From assembly GCA_004794785.1 (NCBI GenBank), contig SJOL01004711.1, forward strand, positions 61,356-125,355: a stretch of DNA of 64,000 nucleotides. The letters run 5' to 3'. Each line of letters begins with the position of its first letter. Within the stretch, counting starts at the first letter, position 1. Shown in pieces: positions 1 to 13,200 of this stretch. Origin of the DNA: Opisthorchis felineus. Taxonomy: Eukaryota; Platyhelminthes; Trematoda; Opisthorchiida; Opisthorchiidae. A program made the translations under genes and the position numbers. The notes under the pieces are model-generated. The model was not told where the DNA came from and ran no database searches. It saw only the letters and a program-made list of their open reading frames with translations.

Positions 1-1174
1 CTCTCCAAAAGCTTCCGTACACAAAGCGGTGTCCGTCAGGGATGCCCACGCTCTCCTTTCCTATTTAATTTCGTGATCTATGAGATAATGAGACGAACGC
101 TGGAAGGTCTCCAAAACCCCGGTGTTCAAATAGCCTGTGACGAAAACCTTGTCGATCTGAAATATGCAGACGACAATTCTCGTCTTCGAAGAGGAGAAGG
201 CGCAGGTGTTTTTCCACGAACTGACCAAAGTCATCCCGTCCTTTGATATACACTTTGCACCCACGGGGTGTAAGGTCATGCTCCTGGACATGTAGCCACT
301 GAACACGCCACTTACAATCCAGGGAGAGGTGCTGGAAGTTGTGAAGCATTTTACGTATCTCGGAAATTGTACTAGGTCTGATTGTAGTGTGACAGGTGAG
401 GTCAATGCACGAATTGCAAGGCTCGGGTCACGTTTGCTAATTTGAGACACCTATGGCGTCAAAGTGATGTATCCCTGAACGTCAAGGGACGCGTGTATCA
501 AGCTCCAGTTCGGGCTGTTTTGTTGTATGGCTGTGAGACTTGGCCTGTTCGAGCAGCGGAACTGAGATGTCTTCAGGTGTTTGACAATCGCTGTCTCAGA
601 ACCATAGCTCGTGTGGGTTGGTGTCGGCGAATCTGTAACGAGGCAGTTAGAAAGCGAGTTTTCGGTTGTGTAACGGGAACTTCCATTGAAGAATATGTCC
701 AGCACCGAAACCTACTTTGGTCGGGACATGTATTGCGTATGCCTAACAATCGTTTGCCGAAGAGAGTGCTGTTTTCCATGCCCAATCCAGAGTAGCGGAA
801 GCAGAGAGGTGGCCAACCCTTGACCTGGCCGAGGGGTATGAAGGAGATTACGAAAAGTTTGGGTGCTTTCGGTGCTACTCGCCTTCCTGGATGGGGACCG
901 CGTGATCCTCACTGCGCCTGGTTGGGGATGCTGCAAGATATGGCTGCCAAGCGAAGTCACTGGCGATCTTGTTGTCAGTTTCTATCCAGATTGCTTGAAT
1001 GAGTGTCTGGAGGTGTAGACACCTCGGAAAGATTCTAGTAAGGTAGCACTAAGTCCCTTCCCCGTCCACCCTTATTCTTTTCTTCACAATAAGGCTTTCA
1101 ACTAACTCATGGTTGTACGGCAGCGAAGCATCGGTGTTGAGCACTGATGTCACGCTGTCGTGATGATGATGATG
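1..1174 (+). mobile_element. RTE-like non-LTR retrotransposon, 3' half of ORF2 plus 3' UTR, decayed
   Basis: Read from base 1, the + strand gives the reverse-transcriptase palm: a VRQGCP block near residues 11-16, then an FVIYEIM helix, then the catalytic YADD motif ending near base 174. The frame shifts just after YADD. The following thumb region (KVIPSF, TIQGEVLEVV, FTYLG) carries a stop near 292 and a further break near 440. From 442 to 1002 the C-terminal domain continues ([48 protein letters not shown]) with one in-frame stop near 793. A 3' UTR of about 160 bp ends in a short (TGA)n tail at 1161-1174, as RTE-clade elements do. The 5' part lies outside the window. It is a pseudogene copy: the catalytic motif survives but the frame is broken at least four times. 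Family assignment is from recognised C-terminal motifs. Confidence 0.88.
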
Positions 1175-2877
1175 ACCTTCCGGTCTGTAAATGTAATATT
1201 TACTGGTGCATTGACATTTGGTGGATTTCAACGGAGTTGATCAGCTTCTTTTGTTGAGGACATTACAGAAATTCTTGAATGAGTTGTAAGCAATGGCAGT
1301 TTGGAATAAAATTTCACGCTGCCAAAGTAGTCGGTTGTGCTGACTTGCTTAGTGATTTGTGAGAAATGCGCTGCTGATGAGATCCAGCAGACTTGAGACA
1401 GCTGCAAGTTAGTTACCTGACTTCCAGAATACACACTTCACTTGAAGGATGAAACTTGAATCGAAACTCCCAAATATCCTCACTACTCAAACGCTTGAAA
1501 TAGTCTGTTCAGGAAAAGCAAAAAACCTCCACAAGTTTCTTGAGCCTGCCTTCTGGCAAGGCGACAATTAAGGTGAGTCTACACCAAATCAACTGAGGCG
1601 AACTCTTGTGAATAAAAGGTGACCCCATATTCTGTTTAAAGAATGGTTAATCACACTGCTGACCAGGCAGATGCGACTGAAAGTTAATCGAATCATCTTA
1701 GAAATTCGTAAAGATTCCCAAAAGAATGAAACAGTCGCACAGTCGCTTTCAGACTTCAGCATGGACTGACCTCACTTTCAGTGGGCGTTTGCGACGAAAA
1801 AATATTTCAGTGTGACGGTGAGCCTAAAGCAAAAATGATTTTATCAAAAATGTGCATTTCACAGGGACGACTACCATAAATATTGAGCGCTGCTTGAATG
1901 CCGGGTTACTATACAATGCTACGTCATATTTTTATATCCTATTGCGTCCAGCTTGAATGACACTTTTCCATCGTGTTCAGAAGATGAATACTAAACTGCC
2001 CGTCAGTAAACCTGATATTTGTAGGACGTTTGGAGTGCAGAGCCAATAAGACCTGCCATTCAACTCTAGGGTAATCAGCCGCGCCAGTCCGGACCTAGAC
2101 ATGTTTACCTGAACATCTGGGATTGAAGAACCAAGACAAGCAGACATATGCGACAAACATTTCAATCGTTCTGTCAGGAGAAGACCAGCTGAACATTCTA
2201 AGTCTTGAATCACCCTCTGGATATCCACTATATGTGACGTCACCATGCAACCACACTCAGAACGGGCCTTTTTCATCCAGTTACACGACAGGTTAGACTG
2301 AACTGTTATCTCCCACGTTATACCGGGTACATGTAACCGTATGGCTTTTACTGTATATTTCCTCAGTAAACAAGGAACAAAATGCCTGTTTGACATAAAT
2401 GAGCGCAATTCAGGCAACAGTGTACGCTTAGGTGGGGTTGATGTAAATCATGAGCTTTTCAAAACCGGACCCAGGATGGATCCCCATTGCAGACAAAGCG
2501 TTGCCCCGTATCACCGTCACTTTTCATCTTGTCTTAACTAGTCTTCGTTTCTCATATTTCATACCGGTCAAAACAGTGGTTTGGTTACTATGGCGTATCA
2601 AGTTTACGTACTCTTGAGTTGAAACACATGCAGTTTCGATGTTTTGTCTATATCATGGACAAAAGGAGTCTGCAGGTAAGATGCCCATTGATTTTTTTAA
2701 ATGGTAGGTGACAGGATTTCAGCGCAATCTCAAAATTCCCCTAATCCTTGTCATGGTTGCACTGCCAGAGGCACGCTTAAATCATGGAACAGCTAGTCCC
2801 GTCCACCGCACACAGCAAGTGTTGAGCTGATCAGTGAACGGGTAGTTCCATCGAAGCGGCATGCGGGCTTTAACGCC
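1175..2877. other. Non-coding stretch, nothing recognised
   Basis: This stretch lies between the RTE tail and the first SINE. I read it on both strands. The only open frames are short, lack family motifs and have no paired splice sites. No tandem repeat or structured RNA was recognised. It may contain unrecognised old repeats. Confidence 0.5.
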
Positions 2878-3062
2878 AACGAGCTCAAGATGCCTCAGTG
2901 GTTAAGGTGCGAACTCGGTGACCGGGAAGTCCGTGGTTCAAAGCAACCTATGCGTCTCGACTGCTCCTGCTTGGGTAATCTAGCACCATCTCAACCCTCG
3001 TGCTTCCTCCGGGTGGCACGGCAGGTAGGCACTGAAAAGATTTTACGACTGAACGATTATTT
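2878..3062 (+). repeat. tRNA-related SINE, copy 1
   Basis: A pol III-type head is visible: an AGTGGTTAAGG box A-like stretch near 2896-2908 and a box B match (GTTCAAAGC) near 2936-2944, spaced as in a tRNA gene. The body (CTGCTTGGGTAATCTAGCA, then CTTCCTCCGGGTGGCACGGCAG) and the tail GACTGAACGATTATT align by eye with the copy at 53,845-54,030, which has CTTCCTTCGGGTGGTGTAGCAG and AGCTGAGCGATTGATT. Two diverged copies sharing head, body and tail indicate a SINE rather than a single tRNA pseudogene. Confidence 0.65.
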
Positions 3063-4703
3063 TTTATTCGTTTTATGCCGCCGCCTCCGAAAAGTATGGT
3101 AGCTTTAGGAATAATTCTACTCTGAATAACTGAGTGCTGCTGTCTCCTAAAAAGTGTACGTGAGATTTTGGCCATCACTGTTGATTTAATTCAGAATCCA
3201 TGTTGAGGTGGAAATCCTGTTGGGGGCTGATGCATTGAATTGTTTCACCGACCACAGTAGAACGGAAATTTTCACGCATGTGAGGCTGGAAAATTCACAA
3301 TCTCGCATTATACTCAAGCAGTTTCCGAACTACCAAAGTTCGGTAAAACATTGTTTTGAGGGCGTGGACTTCAATTTGTCATAACAACAGAGATATCCTT
3401 TTAAAACATGACAAATCGCCCATGCACTTTGGGATTGTGTTTGAAGACCTCAATGAACTGCAGAAACTGCATTGAACAAGCTAAGCCCCAAAAGTTTTGA
3501 CTGCTGATGGGTGAGTGATGAGTGTCCTTACACGTGAATCCAAAACACTGCAGTAAAAGGCTGTGAATTTTTTAGTACAGTACCACCAAATAGGTGCTCC
3601 TGTTGGCACTCGACTTGAAAATTTTTAGTGAGTAGCTCAAGCTTGAAGATGGCTTTCTACGATTGCAAGCCTCTTGGCACTGGTGAGATTTTCCCGTATC
3701 TCATTTGCATTGTGAGCATCAATGCGAACCACTGGTTCTTCGAAAATCAGAATATTTTTACTTTGAAACGGTTCATTTCTATAGCGTGAAGCAGCCTTCT
3801 AATCATGCTTTATTTCCCAGTAGGCTATGCAACAGGCTTCCCTCATTTTAGGATTATGATGAAAAACTTACTTGAATTTATCATGCACTTTCAAACGAAA
3901 ATTCCATTGTGAATTTGTTGTATGTGCTGTTCTGGTACTGAACTACTTGGCTGATTAGTGTGCTACCTGAATGTTGTCCTCCTTTCCTGCTTCAGTCCTG
4001 CACGGATTGGGCGCTGTATATGTGATGATGCATGATGAATACTGGATGTTTCGCCTTCGGTTGTAAATAATCCACAATGAGCTGATCTGTCTGCGGCATC
4101 AGTTGACCCCCTGATAGTTCCAAAATATTTCGCTCAACCATCCACATCGCTACTGTTGTGTATGCTGTTGTGAAGCTGGGCTGCATGGCAAAGTAGCGTG
4201 ATGCCTAACCTACCGGCCACCATACAGGTAGATAAACAAGACCGATCCAGACGAAGCCGCCTTTGTAGACAAGTGACAAAGGTTGGCACCAACAAACTGA
4301 CGTAAATCATGTGAGAAAAACAACTTGACAACCGAGAGTTCATATTAGACAAGGTTTCTGCTGACTGCTGATTTTCGACGGCCGATAAATTTCAACAAGT
4401 GTGAGCACGAAAATGCTGTTCACCTGAGAGGAAACGCGCTTAACACTCTCACAGAAAGGTTGAAAATGTACCAGAAAAGCCCGCTTGTTTCTCAGCGGAA
4501 AGAAAGATCGATTTCGTTGTCCAAACTGGAGCAACGATATATATATCAACTAATAACCTGAGGACTATGTTCCTCCGAGTGCTTTTTGCCTTAATACTGT
4601 GATCTTGTTGGTTCCGAAAATACTTAGCAGTAAACAAAACGACAACCCTGGTGCAAAGATAGCGGTAAATTTTCCAAGGACTGTTAGTGACTAGAAAAGC
4701 ATC

Positions 4704-4706
<3 letters not shown>
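3063..4706. other. Non-coding stretch, nothing recognised
   Basis: This stretch runs between the SINE and the TA microsatellite. No open frame has motifs or splice context. A short GGCGAAACATCCAG string on the minus strand near 4043-4056 resembles part of a hammerhead 3' core, but no CUGANGA lies at the right distance, so it is not called. Confidence 0.45.

Positions 4707-4739
<33 letters not shown>
4707..4739. repeat. (TA)n microsatellite
   Basis: About 16 uninterrupted TA dinucleotides are read directly from the sequence. Confidence 0.97.
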
Positions 4740-4742
<3 letters not shown>

Positions 4743-4887
4743 CTCGCGCTCACGTAAATGAACCGTTGGCAGAAGTGCACGTTACCCCTTGGCACCGTTC
4801 CTAATACGGAAACTGTGAGAAGCATAGTTCTACCTCATAGTTGGTGACGTTGCGGAATATAGGTAACCCAGGTGCTCTGCTTCGTTG

Positions 4888-5040
4888 TTAGTCTGTTCGC
4901 CAAGCTGGGCAGTTGGATTGCAAACAGTTCATCATCAATCGAAGTGACATAGTCAGTCCATCGTCAACCCCCGCACTGACGATGTCACCTCGATGAGTGA
5001 TGAACTGTTTGCAATCCATCTGTCTCACAGTATCGAAACT
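4888..5040. repeat. Inverted repeat built from two degenerate hammerhead-like (HHR-C) repeat units
   Basis: Arms at about 4915-4950 and 4982-5017 are imperfect reverse complements. Both contain the TTGCAAACAGTTCATC type sequence, read in opposite directions. The right arm on the + strand reads CTGACGATGTCACC, then GATGAACTGTTTGC. The left flank (GTTCGCCAAGCTGGGCAG) matches the flank of the better-preserved unit at 20.69-20.77 kb (GTTCGCCGGGCTTGGCAA). So this is a head-to-head pair of the same repeat family, with the GAAAC core lost in both arms (GATGAAC). A transcript across it could fold into a hairpin of roughly 35 bp with mismatches. Confidence 0.7.
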
Positions 5041-6197
5041 GTTATTAAAGTCTACTAAGCCTAACCACACAGCTTATGAGTTTGGAGACTGACGTGCAAT
5101 CTTACTCCGATGGCATGCAATTGTTTGGCACCAGAAATCAGTACCAACTTTCCAGATAAATTTGGCTGTCCCAGATTTTCCAGTACACTGATGCTTGGCA
5201 GGGTAACAGGCGGATTCGATACCCAGGGCTACATGCGTGGAAGTCAGGTTCTTAGCCCATCAGTTGCCACGAGAGCAAATCTTTCCTCAATACAACCAAA
5301 CTACTCAGGAATATACGCAAACTCCTAGTTTGGACTGTAGTGGGAGTGGAGATCACACCTGAAGGACACCTGGAATGGTCAAGTTAAGGACTGGGTGTTT
5401 CCCTTCAAACAGCATTCAACTACAAGCAAACCATCACAGCATCCGTCTTCAATAGGTACTTGTCCATCTTAGTGGCAGCTTACTGGGGGTTCTTCACTTT
5501 GCTAGTCTGTGGCCGGGTGATAAAGCACAACCTGTTAATTCATAGTTTCATCCCGATAAAAATACAGATCGAAAAAAAGCATTCATTTATTCCTATTTTA
5601 GCAAATCTTCAGTCAGTATTTTCACATCAAGATTCTTCTTGGGTGAATGACCCATTCTAACCGTTTCTTACATATTGTTTCTTCTCTCTTCTGGTTTGTC
5701 ATGGAATTGGGTGCGTACAGCAAAGTGTATAAAGAGGTAGAAAACAGTGTTCCCCTACCCCGTGTAGTGCAGGATAGTGGCTGACTGAATGATTGTCCAT
5801 GGTGGCCTGAGTGTGAACGGATTTGTCCCACGTGATCCGAACGTCCTGCATCAGTGTGCGCGCAGGTGGCACTCTCTCACCCAGTCGCCAACACGCCTAG
5901 AGTCAATCGATCTGTAGTGTGTGTGTTCTACTGCAAACTATGTTGACCCTCTGGAAAGCGCACACAATAAGACACACACACACACATGTCCAACACGCAC
6001 AACAAATCAGGGTACAACAATGTGTAAGTGTGCATGTGTGCGTTCTCCCCAAGTTTGGGTTATTTTTAACCATTGGCAAATTGAACCACAACGGGCTCAA
6101 AGAAACTGGCGCATATAACCTCCTAATTAGTGAGTATATACATGGTAGGTAAGAGTACAAAATACAGTAATGGTAACTGCTTACCATTAACTTGGCA
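5041..6197. other. Region upstream of the channel gene's first recognised exon
   Basis: This is presumed 5' flank or 5' UTR/intron of the channel gene. It holds a short (CA)n run at about 5971-5987. A TAA at 6174-6176 closes the exon 1 frame upstream, so no coding sequence continues here in that frame. A TTGGCAG at 6191-6197 could be a splice acceptor for a 5' UTR exon or a trans-spliced leader, but its polypyrimidine tract is poor. No TATA box or promoter can be called with confidence. Confidence 0.4.
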
Positions 6198-6221
6198 GAT
6201 TATATCCCTGTTGGTGCGCCT

Positions 6222-7286
6222 ATGAGTGATTTAGCAGAAATACCCCACCGGTTTTCTATCGAGGACAATACAGAATCAACCTCGAAATGTCTTACTCTGA
6301 TAAATGACGTGGAATCTGTGCTGTCAAGACAGACTGAAAGTGGACTATCGCTGGATGATCCTGGTAAAAAAGAGGAGCGTCAGAGTAGCCCACCATTCAT
6401 GAATTTCAGCTCAAATACCTTGGTTGGGAATCACACTGGTGTGCGGGCTAACCCACCACAATACAACTTATCCATCATGAATCTACGCCTGTATGGATCC
6501 AGTTTGCCCATTCAACAAAACGATAAATTCTTAACAAGCTCCTCCTCTGAAACAACGTTCAGGGGCTCTTCACGTCCTCTAGTTTGTGCACCACCGGATC
6601 CCACTGAACTTCTGACTACCAACCGCACAAGACGAAAACTGTCTGCCACAAGGCGTATACCATTACATCCTGTGCACCGCATTACCACAGAGGCACACAG
6701 GACTATTTGCGGGCCAGCCGATGCTACTACTCATGAGAGAAGGTACTTTGCACAACCTGTGCGCCATCGAGAGTTCTCACATAATTCACTAGCTGCTATG
6801 CAACCACACAATACGACCCAAACGGACTTACATCGCCGATGGAGCTATTTTGTGGAAGATCCTGCAAGACAAATCAACCCATCTTTGGAAGAGGACCTTT
6901 GGACTGTAGGATCAGCGTCCGATGCAGACGGCAGCATTCCTTCTCCTTCTAGCAGAACCCGCACCCAAAATTCCTTAAACTATGTGACTGGGAAGTCTAG
7001 TCCTCTTTATTCATTTGCTCATTTAAACAACGCGGCAGCTGAATCGTGGAATAGAAATCGCTCTCAATTTATGCAACCTTCAGAATCTCCCGTCCAGCTC
7101 AAGACACCGAATTCATTTGCGAAACCAATGGGCTCCTCAAGTACTCTAGCAGCAACACGTCATCCGTTCCCGAGAGCTGAACACTATAATATATGTTCAA
7201 CATACAACTCATCAGAAGAAAAGTTGTCCGCAAAATCCAAAACCGTCCGATGGGCGGGGAAGCCAGCTGGCTTTCAGTCCGCTAAC
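6222..7286 (+). CDS. Channel gene exon 1: long Ser/Thr/Arg/Pro-rich N-terminal region
   Basis: This exon gives 355 codons from ATG 6222 to a strong GTAAGT donor at 7287 (phase 0). The start is the first ATG after the in-frame TAA at 6174. The protein starts MSDLAEIPHRF and has no hydrophobic signal sequence. It is rich in Ser, Thr, Asn, Pro and Arg, has a Ser run (LTSSSSE) and a basic patch (TRRKLSATRR), and no domain I recognise, so it is probably disordered. It is tied to the channel by phase compatibility and by lying on the same strand with no other gene between, not by homology. It could instead be a separate gene spliced only to exon 2; a transcript would settle this. Confidence 0.65.
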
Positions 7287-10200
7287 GTAAGTTTACTTTG
7301 CTTTGATCAAACCGAAGACCTTGACTCATGAAGTTGTATCTCATTTTCTGTCTAAATATTCCCATGGTTTGAACAAAAGCACAGTGACGAACAATAATGT
7401 TTTCGGGATCTCGTCAACAGGTCAGTACATATCTAATGGCTAAAATAGCGGAAAATAATGAAACACGGAGTAAGGAGTGATTAAAGAAATAAAAATGCGG
7501 AGATACAAACGATTGGTTATCAGAGCACCCCATATCGCCTCTAACTGGACGCTTTAAGACAGCCTAGAGGGCCGTTTAGTGACCTGGTCGGTTGATTCCT
7601 GTCACATCGCCAAGGTAGACTCAACATTCGTACGAATCGTACGTATTCTATTAGCCAGCTTCCATGTCATGCGCCCGATGAAAAGCAGCAGGAAAAAGAA
7701 TACACAAACATATTCTGGATGAGGACTGGCATCTTGTCTTTGAGGTTTAAGTTGAGCAAAGGGTTGTTCGTAGACCAAAACCACAAAGTTGCAGCCTGAA
7801 AAGTGCGTTACATGGATTGAAAGGGCAGAGACTGAATGTCTGCTAACAGATCACTTTTATAGGGTAAATTGAAGTACAGTGGCTTCTTTGCAACGGTTGT
7901 GGGAGAAGGGGTCCAGTGTATCTGCAGAGCACATGTGCCTCGCTGGGTTCGTTAAAGTGTAAATCAGGGTTCATTTCTGCCGCAGTGGAGCAGACCTATG
8001 GAAATTTGTGCAGTGTCCTGTCCATGAGGGGTTTCTGTAAACAGATTTCCAAGTTGAACTCGGGAACAATGTGACTAATTTAATGTCCAATAAGTAGAAA
8101 GCGTTGTCACTTTCGAGTTCAAAAGTGAACTGAAATGGGAGAAGGTGCTTGGTTTAAGTTGAGCAGGAGATCGTCTACTTCGAAGCCGTTTGATATTAGT
8201 ATAAAATTATCATCGGCTTACCGCCGATAAAAGTGCGTACGTCTAATCTCTCCATTCAGTCGACCAGGTTCCAGTTTACCCACAAAAATGTCACCCAACA
8301 GGAGACAATGATGAGGGCTTATGACGACTCCGTTGATCTGTCGGTAAAATATGGAATTAAATTTGAACTGTACTTTAAAAGTACAGTACAAGGGACGATG
8401 GGGATTGGGAGTTTCCAATCTGATGAGTCAATGTAATCACAGACAAAATTTATGGTCTCCATGAATGGAACATTGATAGAGAGGTTACGTTAAAAAAATG
8501 CACATAAATGTGAAACCAATATCAACGTCTTTTATGAGCTCCACAAACTCGAAAATATCACGGAGACTATATTGGCTTAAAGGTCGGTGTACGAGTTCTA
8601 AAATCTCGACCATCGATTGGAAAATTGCATGATATAGGGAATTACACACGTCAAAAATAGGTTTCAATGGGATACTTTCTTATGAACCTTAGGCAGACCA
8701 TAAAGTCGTGAGATTCTTGTGCGAGAAAGCTTCAGGCGTTGGAAAATGATGTCAGAAATAAAACCCTCATTCATCTGGCGCTTCAGTTTGCTAGCTACTC
8801 CTCTGTTGCTTGGGGCCGGTCTTTTGACTTTTGCTGTTTGGTAAATTTTGAAATACTATTCAAGCTCTGTACTATCTTTCTGAGGTAGTAATCCCTTCAT
8901 ATGTATTTCTCACACTTCTTTGTCAAGCTTCGTTAGCAGTATATCACTGTTCGCTCTTAGCGCGTCTAGATGTTTCTTGTTGATGTTTCTTGCCACGACA
9001 GGATTTACGGGCCATTTGTGTCCAAAACGTTAGGCAGTACTCTCTCTTCTCAGAAAAACACCACTTAGCACCACCTACGTTTCCCGTTAATTGTTTACGG
9101 CACCGCTAGGAAAATACGTAACACCATAATTAAATGATAACAGTGAGAGAATCGAGCCCCAGAAAGGCTCACACTATTTATGGGCCTTCTCGCGGTTGTT
9201 CGCGTCAGCTTGCAGGGCAAGTATTCCCTATGAATTAACACACTGCCATATTGGAATTATGGCAAACATTGGGCTGTGAAATAATTTCCCTATTAGCCAA
9301 ACTAATAATAACTCACTATTGCCTTTCGACTCTAGATGAACAATCATCCCCAAATCTGCAACTCCTCAAATAAATAAATCACTGAAGCGTTAGAGATTAC
9401 AATGCAGAAAGGAAACCTCATCCGCGGTACGTTTGTCCTGGGCCAATTACCTCCACAATAACTAAATTTGAGAAGCTCTCCGCAACGGCTAGCAAGCAGA
9501 AGCCCATTCTTCTTCAGCTGCAATTATCCTATCGTCTCCCCAGTTCTGGTTCCCGAAGTACTAGGTAACTATATATTTAAAAATGCACTAAGAGGACTGG
9601 TGAAATAAACCCTTTTGCAAGTTACTCTGATGTTATCAAGAGACTCAGATGTATATTTCGTTTAAGGTGTTCTACAACTAAATGTGCTTCTAAAAGGCCG
9701 CCTCATGTTTCATTGGGCGCGATGTCCAAGCTATCGGAGTATATTTTCTTGACGTAACACACAACTCATAAGGTTGTCGAAGAAAAGTATTCAGCCGCCC
9801 AATGAGTAATGCATTATGTCAGGGAAATGGTAAGAAAACTACTTCGGCATGAAGAAGTTGGTAAGTTTCCCGGTAATCTTACTGCTTAAAATAATTTGGA
9901 ACTAGTTGATGTGGTATCTGAAATACTGTTAAAGTTGATCACAGCTGGTACGATTGTTTCGTTTTCTGCACTCTCGCGCTTGCGGCCGATTAGGACGAAA
10001 GTTCCTGCTGAAGTTGTAAAAATTTCAGGTGGAAAAGTTAAGGAATACATTTGGCTTTAGTTTAGCAAAATCTAAAGCCCACCGCTTGTTGCTTATCACA
10101 CTTGCCGTGAAGAATGATGACGTGCTAGTTAAAACGAACTTCTTCGTTCACCGCTGGTCACGTTCTTCAACCTTAGGTACACGTTATACAAGTAAGCTGG

Positions 10201-13200
10201 CAATTTTTTTTCTCGAATGAATTATGACCCAGTTCTGCTTGAAAACTTAGTGTGGGAGTCTAAGATGATGGTGGTTTGTCTAGAGTCCCGAAAGTCCCCT
10301 GAAATCTCAAGGGAAAGTTGACGGCATAGTAGACGAAGAACCCTTCAAGTGAGGTACACTTATGATTTACGTCCACTTCTAATCCAATCCACTGTCTCAT
10401 GCGAAACTCCTCTTACAGTAACCGACAGTATCGTGACTAAAGTCAGTTTTGAGAGGCGGCGTCAACCCTAATAAGCACAGCCACCACCACCACTTTAACT
10501 GTGATCTGAGTGTATAGGCTACACACGTGGTAGTTTCACTGTGAAAGACAAAACTCTTACTATGCCTCTTCCTAATCCAAAACCCCATCTGAGCTCGTTT
10601 TTCTCATCAGACCATTCTTCATTGAGGTGGAATCTGAGTAATAATGCGTGAACTCCATTGATTACATAGGGCCATTTTGACAGGTACACCTAATGCAAAG
10701 GGACTAGAACTCAGGGCCATTCGCTTCGTGGAAAAGTGCCCCTTCATCCTAGTTAGTTGAGCTTATACAAGTCACATATATGCACTTCGGTTCCATGTTG
10801 ATTCACCACACGTCTGCCTCTCGTAAGCCTCTCATATGAATTCCGAAGTCACCGACAACACTTTGATACGCTAATGATGCTGGTTTGAATTAACCTAGAA
10901 GAACGCGGATTTTTATGGGTAGTATAGGAACTCAAACACACAAGGTGCAAAGGAAAAGACGAATTTTACTGTTATCACGCTATAATTGTTGCGACTGTTA
11001 TCGGGAGCAATGTCCACAGTTCATCTTGTTTTCGAATCCATAAATCGTTTATGTATTTGTGGCCGGAGCACGATAACACGTTTGGCTGGAAACCACTGAG
11101 GTTAATTCTTGGCCGTCACTGCCTGTTCACGTCTATTAGTGTGCGATTTATAAAAAAACGTCATCTGTATCCCATGTTATCACAAACTATCAAGCCGTCA
11201 TATTTTCCTCCATCTCTTTTTCGAAAAACCACTTACACCCGACCCGTCGAAATTTGTCATCTGCATAACCTTTCTCAGAATGAATCGGAAAAGGTTGGTG
11301 ACATTTTCTACAAACGTGAGAACGTTTGCCAGTTCAAACGTCATAATTTGGGTGCGTCTCAGTGTTTACTTCACTCGGCTCGCCTGTCAGATATTTGGAG
11401 ACCCAATCCGGACACTGCTAATTAAATAAAAGGTGCGAATTTCGAGGCCAGATTTATGGAAATAATGGCGATTAGTGTAGTTCTGGAACTCCTAAACTGG
11501 AATTCGGTTCACATATAAATATATAAATGGGCGTGTTTCACACGGTTTTTTACATGTACATATATGTTTCAAATGGCTCGATTGTGAAATAGCTGAGGAG
11601 AAAATAACGGTTTTGCCAGTGTCAAATTACAATGAACAGGATTTTATAAGTCCTAAACAACTCATTCTTACATGCCAATTTGTATGACAGTTGATTGGAC
11701 ATGGTGACATCGTGTAACTGTGCACTGGGCTTCTGAACAATATTAAAAAGTTGCGTGATCCAATCACAGTTTATGGTTCAGTCTGAAATTCAGACCTACT
11801 GACATTCTCTGTGTGCCTGACATCTCAGAGTAAGAAAGCTTCTTTTCTCTTAGAAGGAATGGAAGGCTAATCCGATCCACTTTCCACAATCCCAAATTGC
11901 AATGTAATTCAGACGCTGTAAGTGACGCGTTAGCTATGTTGTACATTTATACAAGGCTCTTTTTCAAACTCTACTACCGCTCTTATAGGACTGAAAAGGC
12001 TTGTCTTTTTGAGATTGCAGTATTAAGTGAATAGTTGTTAAAAGATTTAGCGTGCCTGTTTCGGGGTGCATAAATACTGGTCAAGAGAGTGATTGCACCA
12101 ATAACGATGATAACACACCACTCGGCGAAACATCCGGCATCTCAGCATCTCAGCTCCCTACCTGAATGTCAATAACCGTCCAAGTGTGCAAATTCACATA
12201 TCGGGATCTTGAACACCGATTAATACTCTTAATTTGGTTACTACGCAAGCTAGGACGACCTCTCAACTCCGTACTCCTCGGATGAAAGGCTTTCTCTTAC
12301 GTGATACTGGAAGTATTCCTATTCGTTTGCTTCGTGCACAGGAATTCACCTTTCACGTTCAGCGACGACACAGTCCTAATAAAGACCCAGTTGACAGGAA
12401 AAGCAGTTCGATTTGAGCGTTGTTGAATAAGGTACCAAATCTCTCAGGGCACCGCGGTAAAAACCGGACACTGTTGCACCTTCAGAGACCTGGGTATTTT
12501 TCTAGCATGAACAACCGATCTAGAAATATTCTTCATGATAAAAGCATTACTCCTTTCTTAAGCAGCAGGAAATAAAGGGACTTCAGGGAAGTGTCATGCT
12601 GACAGGTTACCTTGCTGTCCTAAGACTTCCAGGAGACAAAACATCCAACATTGCAAAGACAAGGTTTACGATAACAGGTTAGTGGTCCACACGTATCTAC
12701 ATACCTTTTTGATAGGATGGAAAAGCTATACACTCATTACTTTATCGACAGAACACTCACTTGATCGACCAGAATTGTTCTTCACTGCGAGGAATTCCAT
12801 CCTGACGGGACAGGTGATCTTGATTGAATAAGTATAAAACACCCTACAGTTGTCTAATGGTTGTTTGAATCACCATTCGATCATTTGCACACTTGTCCAA
12901 CACAGAAGTGATTAGCACAAAAATAATTTATTGGGAATAACATTGACTGTCGCCGAAACAAAGTTCGGAAATGTTCGGGTCCCTTTATTTAATTATAAAT
13001 TTAATCAAGTCCGTAGCAAGCCATCCTGGTGAATTTATGCACATACGCAATCTACAACAAGTAACATCGCAGCTGCTGCCTTCTTCATATTGTGTACAGG
13101 ACGCTTACTGGACTCTGCCATTTGCATCTTTCTAGCTTTTATCCACTCATTAGTGACTGTCTGGAAGTTCCCCCTGGCACAACTTAGAACAGCTCAATTC

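Noticed and set aside
1049..1231. A minus-strand frame with a His run.
   Set aside because: It is the reverse of the RTE 3' UTR and its (TGA)n tail; the His run is the tail read backwards.
8420..8460. CTGATGAGTC with a GUC/GAC stem followed by AAAAT on the + strand, resembling a hammerhead.
   Set aside because: The invariant G12 of GAAA is replaced by A, no stem III or stem I forms, and no copy of a repeat family was found around it.
10598..10612. TCATCAG (CTGATGA on the minus strand) near 10,603; a similar one lies near 36,962.
   Set aside because: No GAAAC follows at a workable distance on the minus strand in either place.
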